Assembly: GCF_000189635.1 (NCBI RefSeq)
Contig: NW_002475963.1
Span: forward strand, 124,001-188,000
From: Tetrahymena thermophila SB210
Lineage: Eukaryota > Ciliophora > Oligohymenophorea > Hymenostomatida > Tetrahymenidae
DNA: 64,000 bases
Direction of reading: 5' to 3'
In this document: positions 36,961-52,031 of the stretch, in pieces
How positions within the stretch are numbered: the first letter of the stretch is position 1
How the letters are laid out: every line of letters begins with the position of its first letter
Translations under genes and position numbers: made by a program
The notes under the pieces: generated by a model
What the model was told of the DNA's origin: nothing
What the model saw: the letters and a program-made list of their open reading frames with translations, nothing else
Database searches by the model: none

Positions 36961-39900
36961 TTTAATTAAAATTTTATGTAAAAGCTAGTAATTAAATCTA
37001 CTAAGTTAGAACAATTAGATTGAAACTGAAAAAAAAACTTCATGAAATTATGTTATTTATTATATTTGTATAATTCCAGTTAAATGTAAGTTCGTTCGAA
37101 TTACTCAATTCAATACAATTTGATTTTATTTGAATTGATTTAAGCACTGGATGTAGAATATTATCTATCCTCTTTCTTATTGCTATGCTTTGCTTAATTT
37201 TCATCTAATTAATATTAAATAATTCCAGATCAAATAAATATTTTTTATAATTGATTTTGATTTTTCGTATCAATAAATTATAATAAAATCTATCAAATTT
37301 TAATGGAATTTTTATTGCATTATAATAATACCAATGTTTTTGGTTATAGTTGCTCTATTTTCTTTATTTTCTACAAGTTATGATGAGTTATGGAATATCT
37401 ACAAATTAATCTATTTAATAGTTTATTTGGTATTACTTATGTTCCTATTTAAGTTGTAATAGACCACTAACTGTAAATTAATTTTTGATAACACCAATAC
37501 TAACTGAATTATTGTAAAATCCTGAAATAAATTAGATCAGCGTTTTTATTATTCAGCTCAGTCAGAATAATTAGCAAGCAAGCCACATTAATATATGCAA
37601 TATTAGGTTGTCTATTTTTAATAAAACTCGTTACACATATAAGATACTTTGCTTATAAAGACTAATTCACATGCTTATTCCTTATTGAATAAGAACTCTA
37701 TTTTAAGATATCTATGTATATTATAAAGCTATTTTTGTCATAATTACGTGTTAGTTCTATTAATTTATTTACAAGATGTAAAATTAAACTAGTGAATGAA
37801 AAGTAAGTCGAATGAAAGGAGAGTAGAAAATAAAAACAATAAGTAAATATAGTTTCATTTATTCAAATTAATTATAAGTAAAATACTCAAAATATCTTTT
37901 TGCCTTAAGATATTTAATTTGTATCATAGTTGCTTATAAAATTAAAAATTTTATAAAAGAAAATATAAATCTTTTGATTCACCCAATCAAAAAAATCATA
38001 ATTAAATAAATAAAATAGATACTTAGCTTATAATATTAAGCTAATACATATCATTTTTCTTAACTAAAAAATTAATCCAGTAAATCAAAAACAAACAAAC
38101 AAACAAATAAATAAATAAATAAAAACTAAAATACAAATAAATAAATAAATTTATATAAATATTTAATCTTTACAAAAGCTTGAAAATTATATTTTAAATT
38201 CAATCTTGACAAAAATTCGAAAATTATATTTTAAATTCAAATTTATTTGTTAATATTTTTTGAATATTTTATTCAATAATTTTCTACAAAAGATAAACAA
38301 TTATTTTTCAATTTATTTCTTTGAACTTTTACAGAAATATTCTATTTATTATTTTTAAAAAAATTTATTTCTAATAGTATTCGAGCATGTACTATTTATT
38401 GACTATTTTAAAAATTAATTTTTCTAAAACTTTTGAAGAAATTGTTTCTATTTTTAGATTTTGTAATTCTGATATTTTATTTTTAATTTCTATTCAAAAA
38501 TCAACTAGTTATTATCTAAAAGAATAATTAAAATATTGTAAGTATTTAACTATGATTCTACAAATGGTATATATGAAACTATGCCTTTTCAAATTCAAAT
38601 TATAATGAAATAATAAAATAGAAAATTGTTTAATTTAATAATATAATCAAATTATTATAACTATCTATTATAATTTATTTATTATCTATAATTATTAAAT
38701 TACTTTATAATCATTCTAAATATAATATAATAACATAATTTCATATTTATATTTAATAATAATCCCAGTCAACATTATAATTAATTATAAAATGATATAA
38801 AATCCTACAAATTTAAAATCAAAATACACCAGAAATTTATTTATAACATATTCAATTATAGAAATTTTCCTAAAATTTTCATATTTTAGATTCATTTGAT
38901 ATTAATAAAAACTAAGAAAGTAGGATTTCTATTTTAAATTTCTAAACAATAAGAATAAAACTATGTATTGAATTAGTTATAATTTTACTATTATTTATAA
39001 CCTAAACAGTTTGCTTTTTAATATATAACAAAGATTTTATAGTTCAATTAATATAATTTTCTTAAAAATAATTATAAATACTTTAGTTATTTCTAAATTG
39101 ATAAATCAATTAAAACAAAATTCATTTAAATGATTTATTGGTTATTTATAAAAATAATTGCATGTCTTTAAATTAAGATAATTATGCAAATACTATTTTA
39201 AAAAGCAAAATTATGCTATTCATGTTAAATTAGCTGTTTTTTTAATTATAAATTTAATTAATTTTTTAGTTATTTAAATATTTTCATAATAAAAAAATAT
39301 TAAATGAACTTATACTATTTAAAAAAAGAAACATTTTTATAGACAAATAATCAAAAAAGAATATTTGATATTTAATGTTCAAAATTTTATTCAATCAATT
39401 GTGAAATTAAACTAATTTCCTTTTTAAAATTTAATTATATCTAACCTTAGATTAACTTACATAAAAAATAAATACAAAATACAATAAACTTTGTATATTT
39501 AAGATCAACATTTTTAATTTATATAAATTTATATTAAGGAGTTATTTCTTTTTGGTTGACTTTTATTTAAAAAATATTACCTTTAAAAATTATTAAAAAT
39601 AAATTTTAATTTTATAATAGTTTATTTTGGATTATAATTAAATCTATTATTAAACTTTATTGTCATTATAAATAATTAATAATACTAAATTATAAAGATA
39701 AATTTTAATAGAAAAATGTTAATTAATTTTCAAATGGTTTATTTTATTCTTTTAAAAAACTATTGTCAATTGTATCATTTGAACTAAATGATAAGTATAT
39801 AAATAATCTATACTTATACTCATTAAAATAATCAAATTTCATTTTAAATTAGCCTCATTATCAAAAATATATAATTATGCATACTATTATTATTATAAAA

Positions 39901-40910
39901 CTAATATAATATATTTCGATTAATTTTTTTTATTTAATGCTTTTATTCTTATTTCATTTAAATTTTCACCTGAATCTCCTCTTCCTATCTTCTTAATTTA
40001 TCTTTTTAAAAATAATCAAAAAATTACAAAATCATTAAAATATATTTTATTTTTTATATAATTTCCCTCCTTTTTTAAATCTTAAAATATCCCATTGTGC
40101 CCTCATTTTACAAATTAAATTTGATTCATAAATAAATATAAAAAAATTAAAAAAGATATTTTATATTTGCTATTAAAACCTAATGGCTATGTGCTATACT
40201 AGATTAAATTTTAAAATAAAAAATAAATTAATAATATTATTAAATAGCAGTTTTTTTTTTAATTTTCAGTTTAAGATTTTGATTTAGAATTTTTAATTAA
40301 TCAATTATTACTTATTATTATTATACTAATAGATTTATTAGTCTATTCAACCAAAACACCATATAAAAAAATTTATCTACCAAAATACTGTAGTCAAAAC
40401 GTATTTCATTTTAATATTTGCTCAACCAGGTAACATCTAATTTTATTTAATTTTATTATTATTATTATTAAATTAGAAATTATCTTTTTTTAAGATGAAA
40501 ATTAGGATATAATGATCTAAATATGTATTCTTCTTTTGAAGAATAAATATAAATTTGAATTTTTATTAATTAGACAAACTTTTTTGAAAATAAAGGTCAA
40601 GTTAAAATAAATAGGACAAACAAATTTGCCTCCTTTCATAAAATAAGCTAGTTTTATTAACATACTTTCTTAATAGGTTTAATGTATTTTTTTCATCAGA
40701 TTACTTAATAATAAAAATAAAATTTGAAGATCAATTTACATTTTTAATTTATTCAAAAGATTTACTTTATTAAAGCTATAAATCCATTTAATCAAATAAA
40801 AAAACTATGATTTGAAATAAAAAAATAAATACAATCAAAAAAGTTAATTTTTTTTTATAAAGATTTAACAAAGTATTTTTTACGAATTTAGATTTATAAA
40901 AATTTTTAGA
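36961..40910. other. Long spacer, about 4 kb
   Basis: A/T-rich, no supported gene. A 7-bp hairpin (ATTATTC 37548-37554, GAATAAT 37565-37571) and a run of AAAC/AAAT tetranucleotides at about 38088-38150 are the visible structures. Just after that run a 22-nt sequence occurs twice with a 37-bp offset (38182-38203 and 38219-38240). Confidence 0.6.
38182..38240. repeat. Short direct repeat, 22 nt twice, period 37
   Basis: The same 22-nt A/T-rich sequence, starting GAAAATTATATTTT, is found at 38182 and 38219, with a similar flank (CTTGA versus TTCGA). A local slippage duplication is the simple explanation. Confidence 0.8.
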
Positions 40911-41882
<972 letters not shown>

Positions 41883-43780
41883 ATTTTTTTTTTTCCTTTA
41901 AAAAGTATAAATTTAATTATTTATATTAATTAATAAATCTTTTACTTTTTAAACAAAATAAATTTCTAATAACTATCAAAAATATTTTGGTCAGGTACTT
42001 GGATGTATTTATAAAAGAAATAGAAAGATAAAAATCCATCATTTATAAAAGAAAAATCAAGCATTAAAACTATAATTTATAAAATTAAATATTATTTCAT
42101 CCTCATTTAGGATATACAAATTTATTTATATTAATTTTACAAACCATCATTTTATTCATGTTTGTTTTCTCAATTAAAAATGCTGCTTTAAAAATAAATA
42201 GATAGATGTATTTAATTTTCAAAAGGAATTATTTTTAAGTTTAAATCTTTTTAACTAAAAAATATTTCAAAAATAAAAATCATTTAAAATCTAAAATAAA
42301 AAAAGAATGTGTTATCTTATAACTAATAGAAAGGCTATTTTTATAGTTTCTAGAAAATTTTTCTTTTATAAATTCATTAATTGGTAAAAAACTTTAAGTA
42401 AAATTAATTTCAATGTAAGTTCATTAGATTTTAAATAAATATTGTGAGATTTATCTAAATAATAAGATTTTGCAATATTTATTTAAGCAATAGCTAGTTT
42501 TTTTGGCAAATCTTAAAGAAGTAAAATAACTTAATGTAAATAGCTAGTATATTTCAAATTGATATGATATTTTTTACTTTATAAAATTTGTTTATTTAGA
42601 AATCAGTAATTATCTTTTAATAATTAAAAGTTTTTGATTGATTAATTATTTATTAAAATTTTTACAGATTTATCTCTTTTATTATTTTAGATAATAAATA
42701 AGAATTATTACAAAATTTTTTATTGCTTTAGTAAAATAACAATTTATAAATAATTTTATGTTTTTTTATCTATATAATTGTGATAAATACCAATTTTAAA
42801 ACAAATTTTAAAAATTCTAAATTAGAAATTGAATAAAAGTAAATTAATTATAAATTATTAATGGCGTTATTTTAAATTTTTACATTTCGAGATTTATTAA
42901 AATGCTTTTGATATAATATATTTATTTACTTCTATTAACTCTTGATTTATTTTTTACGTAAGTTTAAAGTTTTATCCTTCTAACTTTAGAAATAAAATTC
43001 AGATGTAAAATCATAAAATTAAATTTATTAAAGTATTTTAAATTTAATTTTAAAATGATAGAGATTATATCTATTTGATTGATATATATTATTATTAATT
43101 ATATTTAGGATAGGTTTCAGAAATATCAATTAAGTTTTATCCAAAAAAATATGAAGGAAGAAATATTTATAGCTTCTTTCTTATTTGTATTTTTTAAAAA
43201 AAAACATAACTTTTATCTAATAATGTTGAAGAAATTTAATTTGTAACTTGTAATTGAATTTTGCATTGAAATTCTAAAATATATAAACGAAAAATAACAT
43301 TTAAATTTATATTTTAAGATGTAACTTTCAATTTTTATTTATATTGATTCACATATTGACATATCCTGGCAATTTTATTACACTTTTTTGATTTTATTGA
43401 TGTAAAAAAAATAATTTTTTTATAAAAAAAGAAGTTTTTTAATACAATTATTTTTAATAAAAGGTTGTTAAAATGTGCTTGATTTTTTTAAAGGATAAAT
43501 ATTTACAAATATTTTTAATTTAAAAAAATGATTCATTTATCATAAAAGTCATAAAAGCAATGAAGAAATTATAAATAATAACTTTAGTCTATATTTAAAT
43601 AAATCTTATATTTTGTAAGCAGATATTCATTTAAAATTAAAGTTGATTCTAATTATATCTAATTATTAACATTAATTGATGGTAATGTGAATTATATTTC
43701 AAATAATTGTTAAATAAGCAAAAAAAAAAAAAATTGAATTAATAACCTAAATTTATAAAAGCTGAAGTAATAAAATAAAT
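41883..43780. other. Intergenic, divergent promoters
   Basis: 1.9 kb between the cathepsin gene (-) and a histidine kinase (+). A T10 tract lies directly before the cathepsin start. No other feature was recognised in the A/T-rich sequence. Confidence 0.6.
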
Positions 43781-46700
43781 ATGAAAGAGAGTAGTAAACA
43801 AGAAATAAAAAACATATCTTAACTTATAAATAGCTATACTTTAACTCTTCATGGCTATCTAAATGAGCAATATAATTCTTCTACGCTTTAAGTGATTTAA
43901 AAAACATATTTTTAAAGCTTTTGGTTTATCCTATTTGCATAAATAATTTTACTAGTTCTTGTGATTAATGATGATTATGGAATGCTATCATCAGGACTTT
44001 TAATATCATGCATAGCAATCTCTTTAATAGGTTTTATAGTAAATAGAAAATATCATGTGATAATTCCATATTTTATGCTATTTTAAAAAGTATTATTTGG
44101 AGTTTTTAGCTACTTCACAATTCAAAGTAGCACAAGGTAAATAGACTAAATCAATTAGTATTCAGAAAATAAATAAGCATATGAACAGTAGGATATATAA
44201 GGTATAGATGATTTTGATGATTCTCTATTATCATTTTGTACGATTTTGTCATTTTTGTAATTAATGATATTTATGAAAATGCAAAACAACTTTGTGTTGC
44301 TAGCAATAGGATATGTTTTTACTTTATTAATAGTAATTCTATCCATACAAAAAAATATATATTAGAATTTAGTATTACTTACTACTTCTATTATTGTATT
44401 CTTTTTTATTTATTCTTAAGAGAAGAATAAAAGAATTCAGTTTTTAGAAGGACATAAATAGTCCTAAGATTTACAAGGCTATAAAAACCTCCTCGACGCT
44501 TAAATACCAACTTCAATTTTTGTGATATCATAAACACCTGAAATTATTGCGCCAGAGATTGATAGCAAAAAAACGGATTCTTGTTCTGTATAATAACAGC
44601 CTTTTTCTCTAAAAAATTGTAAAATTTAATTTGCAAACAAAGTTTGTCTACAAGAATTCAATACATACAATAGAGAAGATTTAATAAGCGTTTTAGATAA
44701 AATATAAATTAGAAATAGATGTTCTATGGATTCTTAATAAAATGGTTTTGATTTGGGTACTGGAAATACTTTGTTATCAAATAACTACTCCAAAGATTAT
44801 TTGGAAAATTGTAAATTACATAGTAATATGTAACAAAATAATTATAGAAATCAAAAAAAAGATGAGGAAAACAATATAGAATTTTTTTAAGCACATCAAA
44901 TCTAGGTCTAAAATTTGAATACACCTAAACAAAATATTTAAATAAAAAATTTCAATTAATTGATTAACTGCAAATCACAAAATAAGCTTACAAATTTAGA
45001 ATTTGAAGACTCGACTAACCTTTAAAATTAAAGTAAGTAACTAAATTTTTACAATGGAAAACAATCCAAAGTTTTGAACTAAATCATCTGCTACCCAGAA
45101 AAAAATCCATTTTTTAAATTAACTGATTCTATAAAGTTGGCTTCTTAAGCTAATATAAGAAGTAGGAATGGAACTTTGAATGGAGGAGCAAGCGATTAAT
45201 TTAAGCAATAAAGTGGAATAAGTGTTTTTTCATTAAAAGATGCAATAGTAAGCATATTTTCTACAAAAGAGAGCTAAAATAAATTATAAAACGATGATTA
45301 GAATGAGTTTGAAAATAAAAAGAGAAATCAGACTAGCTAATATAAGCTAAAGCTTGAGAAATTGTTAAATGAAACTAGATAGTAAAATACTAAGAAAAAT
45401 AAAACCATTAAATTAAATAAAGAAAAAAGTGAGCATCTTGATAAATTAGTTGAGTAAAACTAGTAATTTTTAAGTTTTTAAGCAAAAGAAATTGTTCATT
45501 TTTAAAGCTGTAAATATTAAAAAGAATAAGATTTAGTTGGTGATAAAAATAAAATACAAAAATTAGATAATTAAAAATATTATGACATAAAATTACTCGA
45601 TTGCTAATGGGATCACTAAGATTCAGTTATGGTAGTCATGAATGACATATCACCCTAAGTCATTTTCCAAAGATAATAAGAAGTTAATGAATACAAAGAA
45701 AAAATTATATCTTCATTTACACATAATTTAAAAACACCTTTGAATGGAATTTTTACTTTTTTATGTAAAATCAAATTTGTTTTTTAAATAAAATATTTTA
45801 ATATTTATAATTAATTTAATTTATAGAAACAGCATTGTAGAGAGCTGAAGACTAAGAAGATATTAAAAGCATGATTAAATTATCTTACTTATTAGGAAAG
45901 TAGTAGATGCTTATGATAAATGATATAATAGATTATTCTCAAATGATAAAAGGAGAATTGAGTCTAGACATGAAGCAAGATAAAGTGCAAAATTTAATTA
46001 ATGAAGTTGTAGAAATATTTTAAAATTAAATAGAAATGAAGAAAAATATAAAATTTTTGATAGTTAATGAATTAAATGAAAATGAGATAATGTGTACAGA
46101 TCTTTAAAGACTGCAACAAGTTATTGTAAATGTTCTACAGAATGCAATTAAATTTACTTTTGAGGGAGAAATAGTTTTTAAAATTGAAAAAAGTGAAAGC
46201 AATATTCTATCATTTTAAATAAGTGATACAGGACTTGGAATTGAAAATTAATTATTAACTTAAATAAATAATATGTAAAGTTTAGAAACAACCAACTATT
46301 CTCATGGTAATTATTTATTTATTTATTTATTTTTTTTAAATTAAATTGTTTTTATATTATTATTAAAAAAAAGGTATTGGATTAGGTTTGTCAATCAGTA
46401 AAATGATATTATAATATTTAGGACCTGAAAAATCTTTTGAATTAGACTCTATTGTTGGGGTAGGTACCAAAGTTAAATTTAATATATACCAAAATCTTAG
46501 CTTATACTTGAAGCAGATCTAATATGATATACTTCCAATAAAGGATGAAGAAAGTAGACATAGTTTTTCTAACAATAAAGTTTAATGCATAAATTTAGAA
46601 AAGATTACAACCCTTTCAAAAGAACCATCTGATACATCTGAATAGTGCAAGGTTACACTTCCCAATAGTAATATAATAAAAAATGAAAAACTGCACTTAG

Positions 46701-47125
46701 ACCAGCTAAAAAATACAACTTTAGAGTGCTTTTTAGAAAATAAAAACATCATAATAGTTGATGACACTCCATTTAATATAAAAGTATTAAAGTGCATATT
46801 TAAAGACATTCCTAATCTAACTATTTAAGAGGCTTTTAACGGATAAGAGTGTATAGATATATTACTTAAAAATAAATAAATGTAGTATGATCTCATATTT
46901 ATGGATGTTAATATGCCTGTATTAGATGGACTATCTGCTACCTAAATTATTAACGATTTAATATCGTAAAATGAAATTTTAAATGTACCTGTAATAATTG
47001 TTACAGCGTACGATTTACCTATTGACAAAGAACTACAGGTAGGGGCAAAAGCCCATATTTCTAAACCAATTTAAAAAAGAAATTTAATAGAAGCACTGAA
47101 TAAAGTATTCACTTAGGAAGAATGA
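43781..47125 (+). CDS. Membrane hybrid histidine kinase 1
   Basis: Introns at 45765-45826 and 46307-46373. The N-terminus has about six hydrophobic spans (residues about 45-210: 'FWFILFAQIILLVLVI', 'LISCIAISLIGFIV', 'FVLLAIGYVFTLLIVIL', 'LVLLTTSIIVFFFIY'). A long Asn/Lys-rich region (about 250-610) carries no clear domain. The kinase core follows: H-box 'FTHNLKTPLNG' (His near 647), N-box 'VLQNAIKFTFEG', G1 'ISDTGLGIE' and G2 'GIGLGLSISKMIL'. The C-terminal receiver has the acidic pair 'IIIVDDTPFN', the phospho-Asp in 'LIFMDVNMPVLDG', Thr in 'VTAYD' and Lys in 'ISKPI'. All catalytic motifs are intact, so His-to-Asp phosphotransfer is expected. The input signal is unknown. The H-box HNLKTP differs slightly from the usual HELRTP. 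Confidence 0.92.
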
Positions 47126-48171
47126 ACAAAATTAGTATTAACTATATAAGTTGATTTAAAATGAATAAAAAATATTTTATTAATTTAAATTATTTTAGGT
47201 TTAATATGAAATTAAAAGTTAATTTATAATTAATATTCCTTAAAGAGTTTCAAACATTTTTAGTTTAAAATAAACTGAAATTCTTTGGACTAACAGTAGA
47301 GATAAAAAAATTGATCAAGCTTATTAGCCAAAATATAATAAAAATAGTCAGTATGCAGTTTTAAAAATAATTAAAACAAAATTAAATTAAAAATATCAAA
47401 AATTTATTAAGAAAAATTGTAAATACTTTTATTTATTATTCTTATAACTTTTCTAATTATTTATTTATTTCCATTTAAAATTTTTATGAATTAAAAAAAT
47501 AAGCCTTTATTATGTTTTTATTTTATTATTATTTTTTATTATTGCTTTATTATAAGAAAGAGTAAAACCTGTTACAATACACCCTTATGTACTGAATGAA
47601 TACTCTTTAAAAATGTTAAAAATGGGCAAAATATTTATCATAAATTAAAATTTTTCATTATATAATTCATCTAACTTGGTATATGTATGTTTTAGGTAAA
47701 ATGTTTGGTCTTGTAGGAGCCTGAGTTTAGATAGGCTTCACTTTATGTATTAAGATTTTGCAAATCTGAAAAAATTTAAGATTTTAATGTTGATAAAGAG
47801 ATAAAATAATAAAAAAATCACAAATTTTTATAAGAATTGTTGAATTTCTTAAAAAATATTAAGCAAGGAAATAAATAAATATTTAAAATTATTTCAAAAA
47901 GCAAATACTCTAAGAAGCGATATAAAGAATTATCTAATAACTTAATTTTTAACAAACTAAAGTTCAATAATTTTTAGCTATCTTAATAAATGCCTGATTA
48001 GTTAATTAATTTAAATAATTGAAATTTATGTTAAAATTATAGGATTAGCAATTAATTTTAGTGTAGACAATGAAAAGTTAAATTGGTATATGCAAGAAAA
48101 CTAAATGTTTCGAGCTGATTGATTTTGTTATAAAACAAAAATTAAACTGAAATTAATTATAAATAATAGAA
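47126..48171. other. Intergenic between convergent genes
   Basis: A/T-rich. A slightly richer patch near 47695-47745 contains a weak AGCCT/AGGCT inverted repeat. No gene was recognised. Confidence 0.55.
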
Positions 48172-50974
48172 TCATTTATATTATTTTTTATTCTTCTTTA
48201 AATATTATTAGTAACCATTTTTATTTTTATTTTTTTATTATTATTAGGCTAACTTATCGAAGTTGATTCTTTGCTTTTCTTTCTTCTTTTTTATTTTTTT
48301 AAGTTTTCCCTTATCGTATTCAACATCGTACTCATCTTTCTCTTTTTTTTAATATTCAAGTATGTTTTTATTGTGTTCTTTTACCTTATTTCTGAATTAA
48401 GCAAGCTATTTTATATTTAATAAAAATTTCAATAATTAAGTTCTTAAAGTTATTATAAATTACCTATTGGCTTTCCTTTGAGTTCCACAACTATGAGCCA
48501 CTGTCATTTTAAGAAAGCAACTCTAAACTTGAAAGATTTAATGGGGAGTTGGTTGATTTCTTATTCTCAGATTAGTTTACAATCTGTTGGCCATTTACTT
48601 TTTGAGAAACTTCATTCTTTTACTGCAATGTTTTAATTAAACCTCCATATTCTAAATTATTTTATGTTATTTCTCCAATCTTGGCTTCTTTTTGTTTTAA
48701 TACTTCATTTGCTTGCTTGGATTGCTTGGTTTCAGGAGTTGATTGAGCTGTTGATCCATTAGATGTTGGTTTAAGAGATTGATCACTTTTAGTAGAAACT
48801 ATATTCTAAGCTAATGCTTCAGAATTTACATAAACTCCATTTATCTATTTGACTTTTTGCTTATTTTCTTCTGCACTATCTTGTCTAGATATAGTTTGTA
48901 AACTAGCTTGACTATTTCCTAAATATAATAATTAATTTGCCATTTAACTTCTAAGTCTTTTTCTCATAAAGGTATCAGTAATGTACTTTAATTTTTTTAT
49001 TTTCTTAAGCTTAACAACCCTACATTTAAAAAATAAATATTTTTTAGATATAAAATAAATTTTAGTATATAAATAAATTACTAAAATTAGCATCTTTAAT
49101 ATTTGTTATTCATTCTGTCTCTTTGTAATTAATAGAATTTATCATCAATTTCTTTACTTATCTAATCTTGCTTATTAGAGTCCTTTTCTTCTTCCATTTT
49201 ATTTTCTTCACTCTTATTCTCCTAGATATCTTATTATTTCTATTCTTCAGCTTACTTCTATTTAATTTAATCCTTTTTAACTTCCTATTTATTCTACTAC
49301 TTTTCTTCAACTATTTTTTCTGACTTTTATTCAGGTTCATTTTTCTTTTTTATTGCAAAAAGTGAATCTAACTATTTCTATTTAAAAAATTTTAATTTTT
49401 TGTAAAACAACTTTTAAAGTTACCATGTATTCTTGGCACTATTCAGATTTTGCAATTTCTTTATATTCATCACAAAGTGTTTTTTATTTATTGTTTACAT
49501 TTTATTCTTCATTCAATACTTATTATTTTCCTTAATCAATAGCAGCTGTGGCAGCTTCTTTAATGGCTTCTTTAACAACTTCTTTTTATAAGTTACTTAA
49601 ATCAGCACTGGATTTTCTTTTAGGTTTAGTAATAACTTCTCTCTTGACGTAGAAGAGCAAGTATGGTCTCTCTTTTGAAACTTCTTAAAATGATCTTTAA
49701 GAAACACTAGAGTCATTCATGCAGTACCACATATCATTAGAGTTCTTAACATAACAATAATAGTGACCAAAATGTAGACCTCCACCAATATGGATTAATA
49801 CTCCATATAAGTCATATATTTCTGGTTTCTTATTGGCTTGCTAGACATACTTGGAGATATCTATTTCAGCTGGAAATTAGGTATGAGTATTAATCTTCAT
49901 CATAAAGTTGTTAAATCTCTTGATCTGAAGTGTTAATACATTTGGCAATTAATCTAGTTTAATAAGAGTTTTGTTAAAATTACATTCAAATAAAATAAAA
50001 TAAATATATTACGAATGACATATCCCTTCTGTGCTTCTACTAACTTTTTGCATTTAGAACATCTGTATTTGTTATTTCCTTCAAGTTTTTCTTTTCTAAA
50101 GAATAACTCGAATGACTTCTAAACAGATTCTTTGCATTCCTAAATAAATAAAAAAATATAAATTATATTTAGAATAAATATAAAAAAATAAATTTTTTGA
50201 GACTAATTATTTTTATAATAATAGAGCAACTCAACTCGATATTAAGTAGGTAATAAAGTGCTCTTAAAAATAAATAAAAGCTTTAGTAGAAGTTTTTAAA
50301 AATTATAAAACAACTCATGTATGTATAAATTATCAAAATTTATTTATTACTAATGATAAGTCGTAGAAGGCTTCAATGTTTTCAGAACGATAGTTGCATA
50401 CTGAGCATTCTACTTGGCTTTTCAGCTTTCCAGCAAACATTTTATAGATAGGAGTAGCTTCTTCTATCTTTTAATCTACCTTAGGCTTAAAATCCAGTGC
50501 ACTTTTTTGCATTGACTCTAAGAGCAATCTTAATAGCTCATGAGAGTCATCTTATCTACCTAGTTTGAATTTCTTGTTTATATAGCGCATATTTTAAATT
50601 ATTTTTCTAGGTTATACAACGGGAGGTCTGTTTTATGAAAAACATTACTCAATATGTTATTCTAATAAGCAAATTGCACAAAAAGATTCTTTTCTAGGAC
50701 ATGTTTTTTTATGCTCGCCACTAAGTAAGTAATTAGCTAAAGGAGGAGTATATGTTAAGCATTATAAGACGGAATTAAAGAAGCATGTGTTGCCCAAATT
50801 AGCTAAACCAGGTCCAATCTTATGAATTTTTTGCCATTTATTGAATATTTCAAAATTTGACTCGATGACGGCTTTACCCTTCAATGCTTATTCGCTAGCA
50901 TTTTTAATAATACCTCCGCTTTCGAAGTCCATCTTTTCATATATTTTTGGCTGATTTTTACTTTCTATATCCAT
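48172..50974 (-). CDS. USP36: Ubiquitin-specific protease of the USP36/Ubp10 type
   Basis: The Cys box reads '[20 protein letters not shown]' (catalytic Cys64). The zinc-binding finger has '[19 protein letters not shown]' and '[10 protein letters not shown]'. The His box is '[15 protein letters not shown]' with 'WYCMNDSSV' after it, so the triad is complete. A long Lys/Glu/Gln-rich middle is followed by the end '[19 protein letters not shown]' and 'INFDKLAQ', which matches the distinctive C-terminus of USP36 (EEFDRGKEKKIKKFKREKR), a nucleolar deubiquitinase that also acts on ribosome-biogenesis proteins. Introns lie near 50150-50350 (~220 nt, after 'YDLSL'), 49980-50020, 49385-49430, 49020-49090 and 48410-48465. 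Orthology to USP36 rather than USP42/USP17 rests on the C-terminal motif. A nucleolar site is inferred from that motif and the basic tail. Confidence 0.9.
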
Positions 50975-52031
50975 TTATCTGTTTTATTATATTTCAATAA
51001 ACTAAAAATTACTAATTGTATTCTATACTTAACTATTTTTATTTAAATTAATACTTAATAACTTTACTAATATTATGAGTCTAAAGAAACTAATTTAAAA
51101 AGGATTATTATTTAATCATTGAAAACATTGTTAATTTAGCCTTAATTTAATAAATACACATTATGAAAGAAAATTATATCAGACTTTAATCATTTAAAAA
51201 TAAATAAATATTCTTTTGAATCTTTTTTATTGCTATATAGATATATATATAGATAAATTATTAAATTAAGAGTTATTAATAATCAAATAGAAAGCAAATA
51301 AACAAGCAAACAAATAAACAAAAATTATAAATTAATCTTTATGTTTTAAATAAATCCAAATAAATTTATTTTTTTTTTGAAAAAAACAAAAAATTATTTT
51401 AAATTATTTTTTGGTCATAATTAAATTAGTAAAATGCAATTTATTTTATTTTAAGTTAAGTTTATTTATTTATTTTTATGGCTGCTACTTTTAATATTAT
51501 TATAAATTTACAATATACTATTTTCATTTTAATGTTTTTTGATATTTCTTCGAATAATTCATCATGATTTTTTTGATAGTGTTTGAAAGCATTTCTCAAA
51601 TATATCCTTTAATATTATAATTTTCAGATTTCCTAAAACCACTTTAAAAATCTAGGAATTTTAATTCTAAAAAATACAAATGAATTGATTTTTTTTGTGA
51701 TGATATTATATATTTATCTTACGAATTGCATCTAAAAATTTGACAGTTTAATAGAGATTGATTTATTAGTTTATTATAATAGAAAAATATGGCATTTATA
51801 AAAAACAATAATTGTTTGAAGATATTTAAAATTTAAAATTATTGTATTTTATATTTTCGATTTTGTTAATTTCTTTGTTTGTTAATTTATACTTTGACTT
51901 TAAATTCTAATAAGATCTCAAAGTAATTATCCAATTTATTTTTACCATACATTTATTCTTATCTTTCTTTATAATTTGTATTTAGATTTTAATATTTGCC
52001 TATATTTTTATTTAATAAGCCTAACTGAAAA
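50975..52031. other. Intergenic, divergent promoters
   Basis: 1 kb of A/T-rich sequence between the USP gene (-) and a membrane protein (+). An ATATAT stretch near 51238-51252 and AAAC/AAAT runs near 51300 are present. No gene was recognised. Confidence 0.6.

Noticed and set aside
37085-37105. GTTCGTTCGAATTA resembling a tRNA T-arm
   Set aside because: No acceptor, D or anticodon arm can be paired around it.
44155-44924. Open frames on both strands inside histidine kinase 1
   Set aside because: Shadows of the kinase reading frame; no independent signatures.
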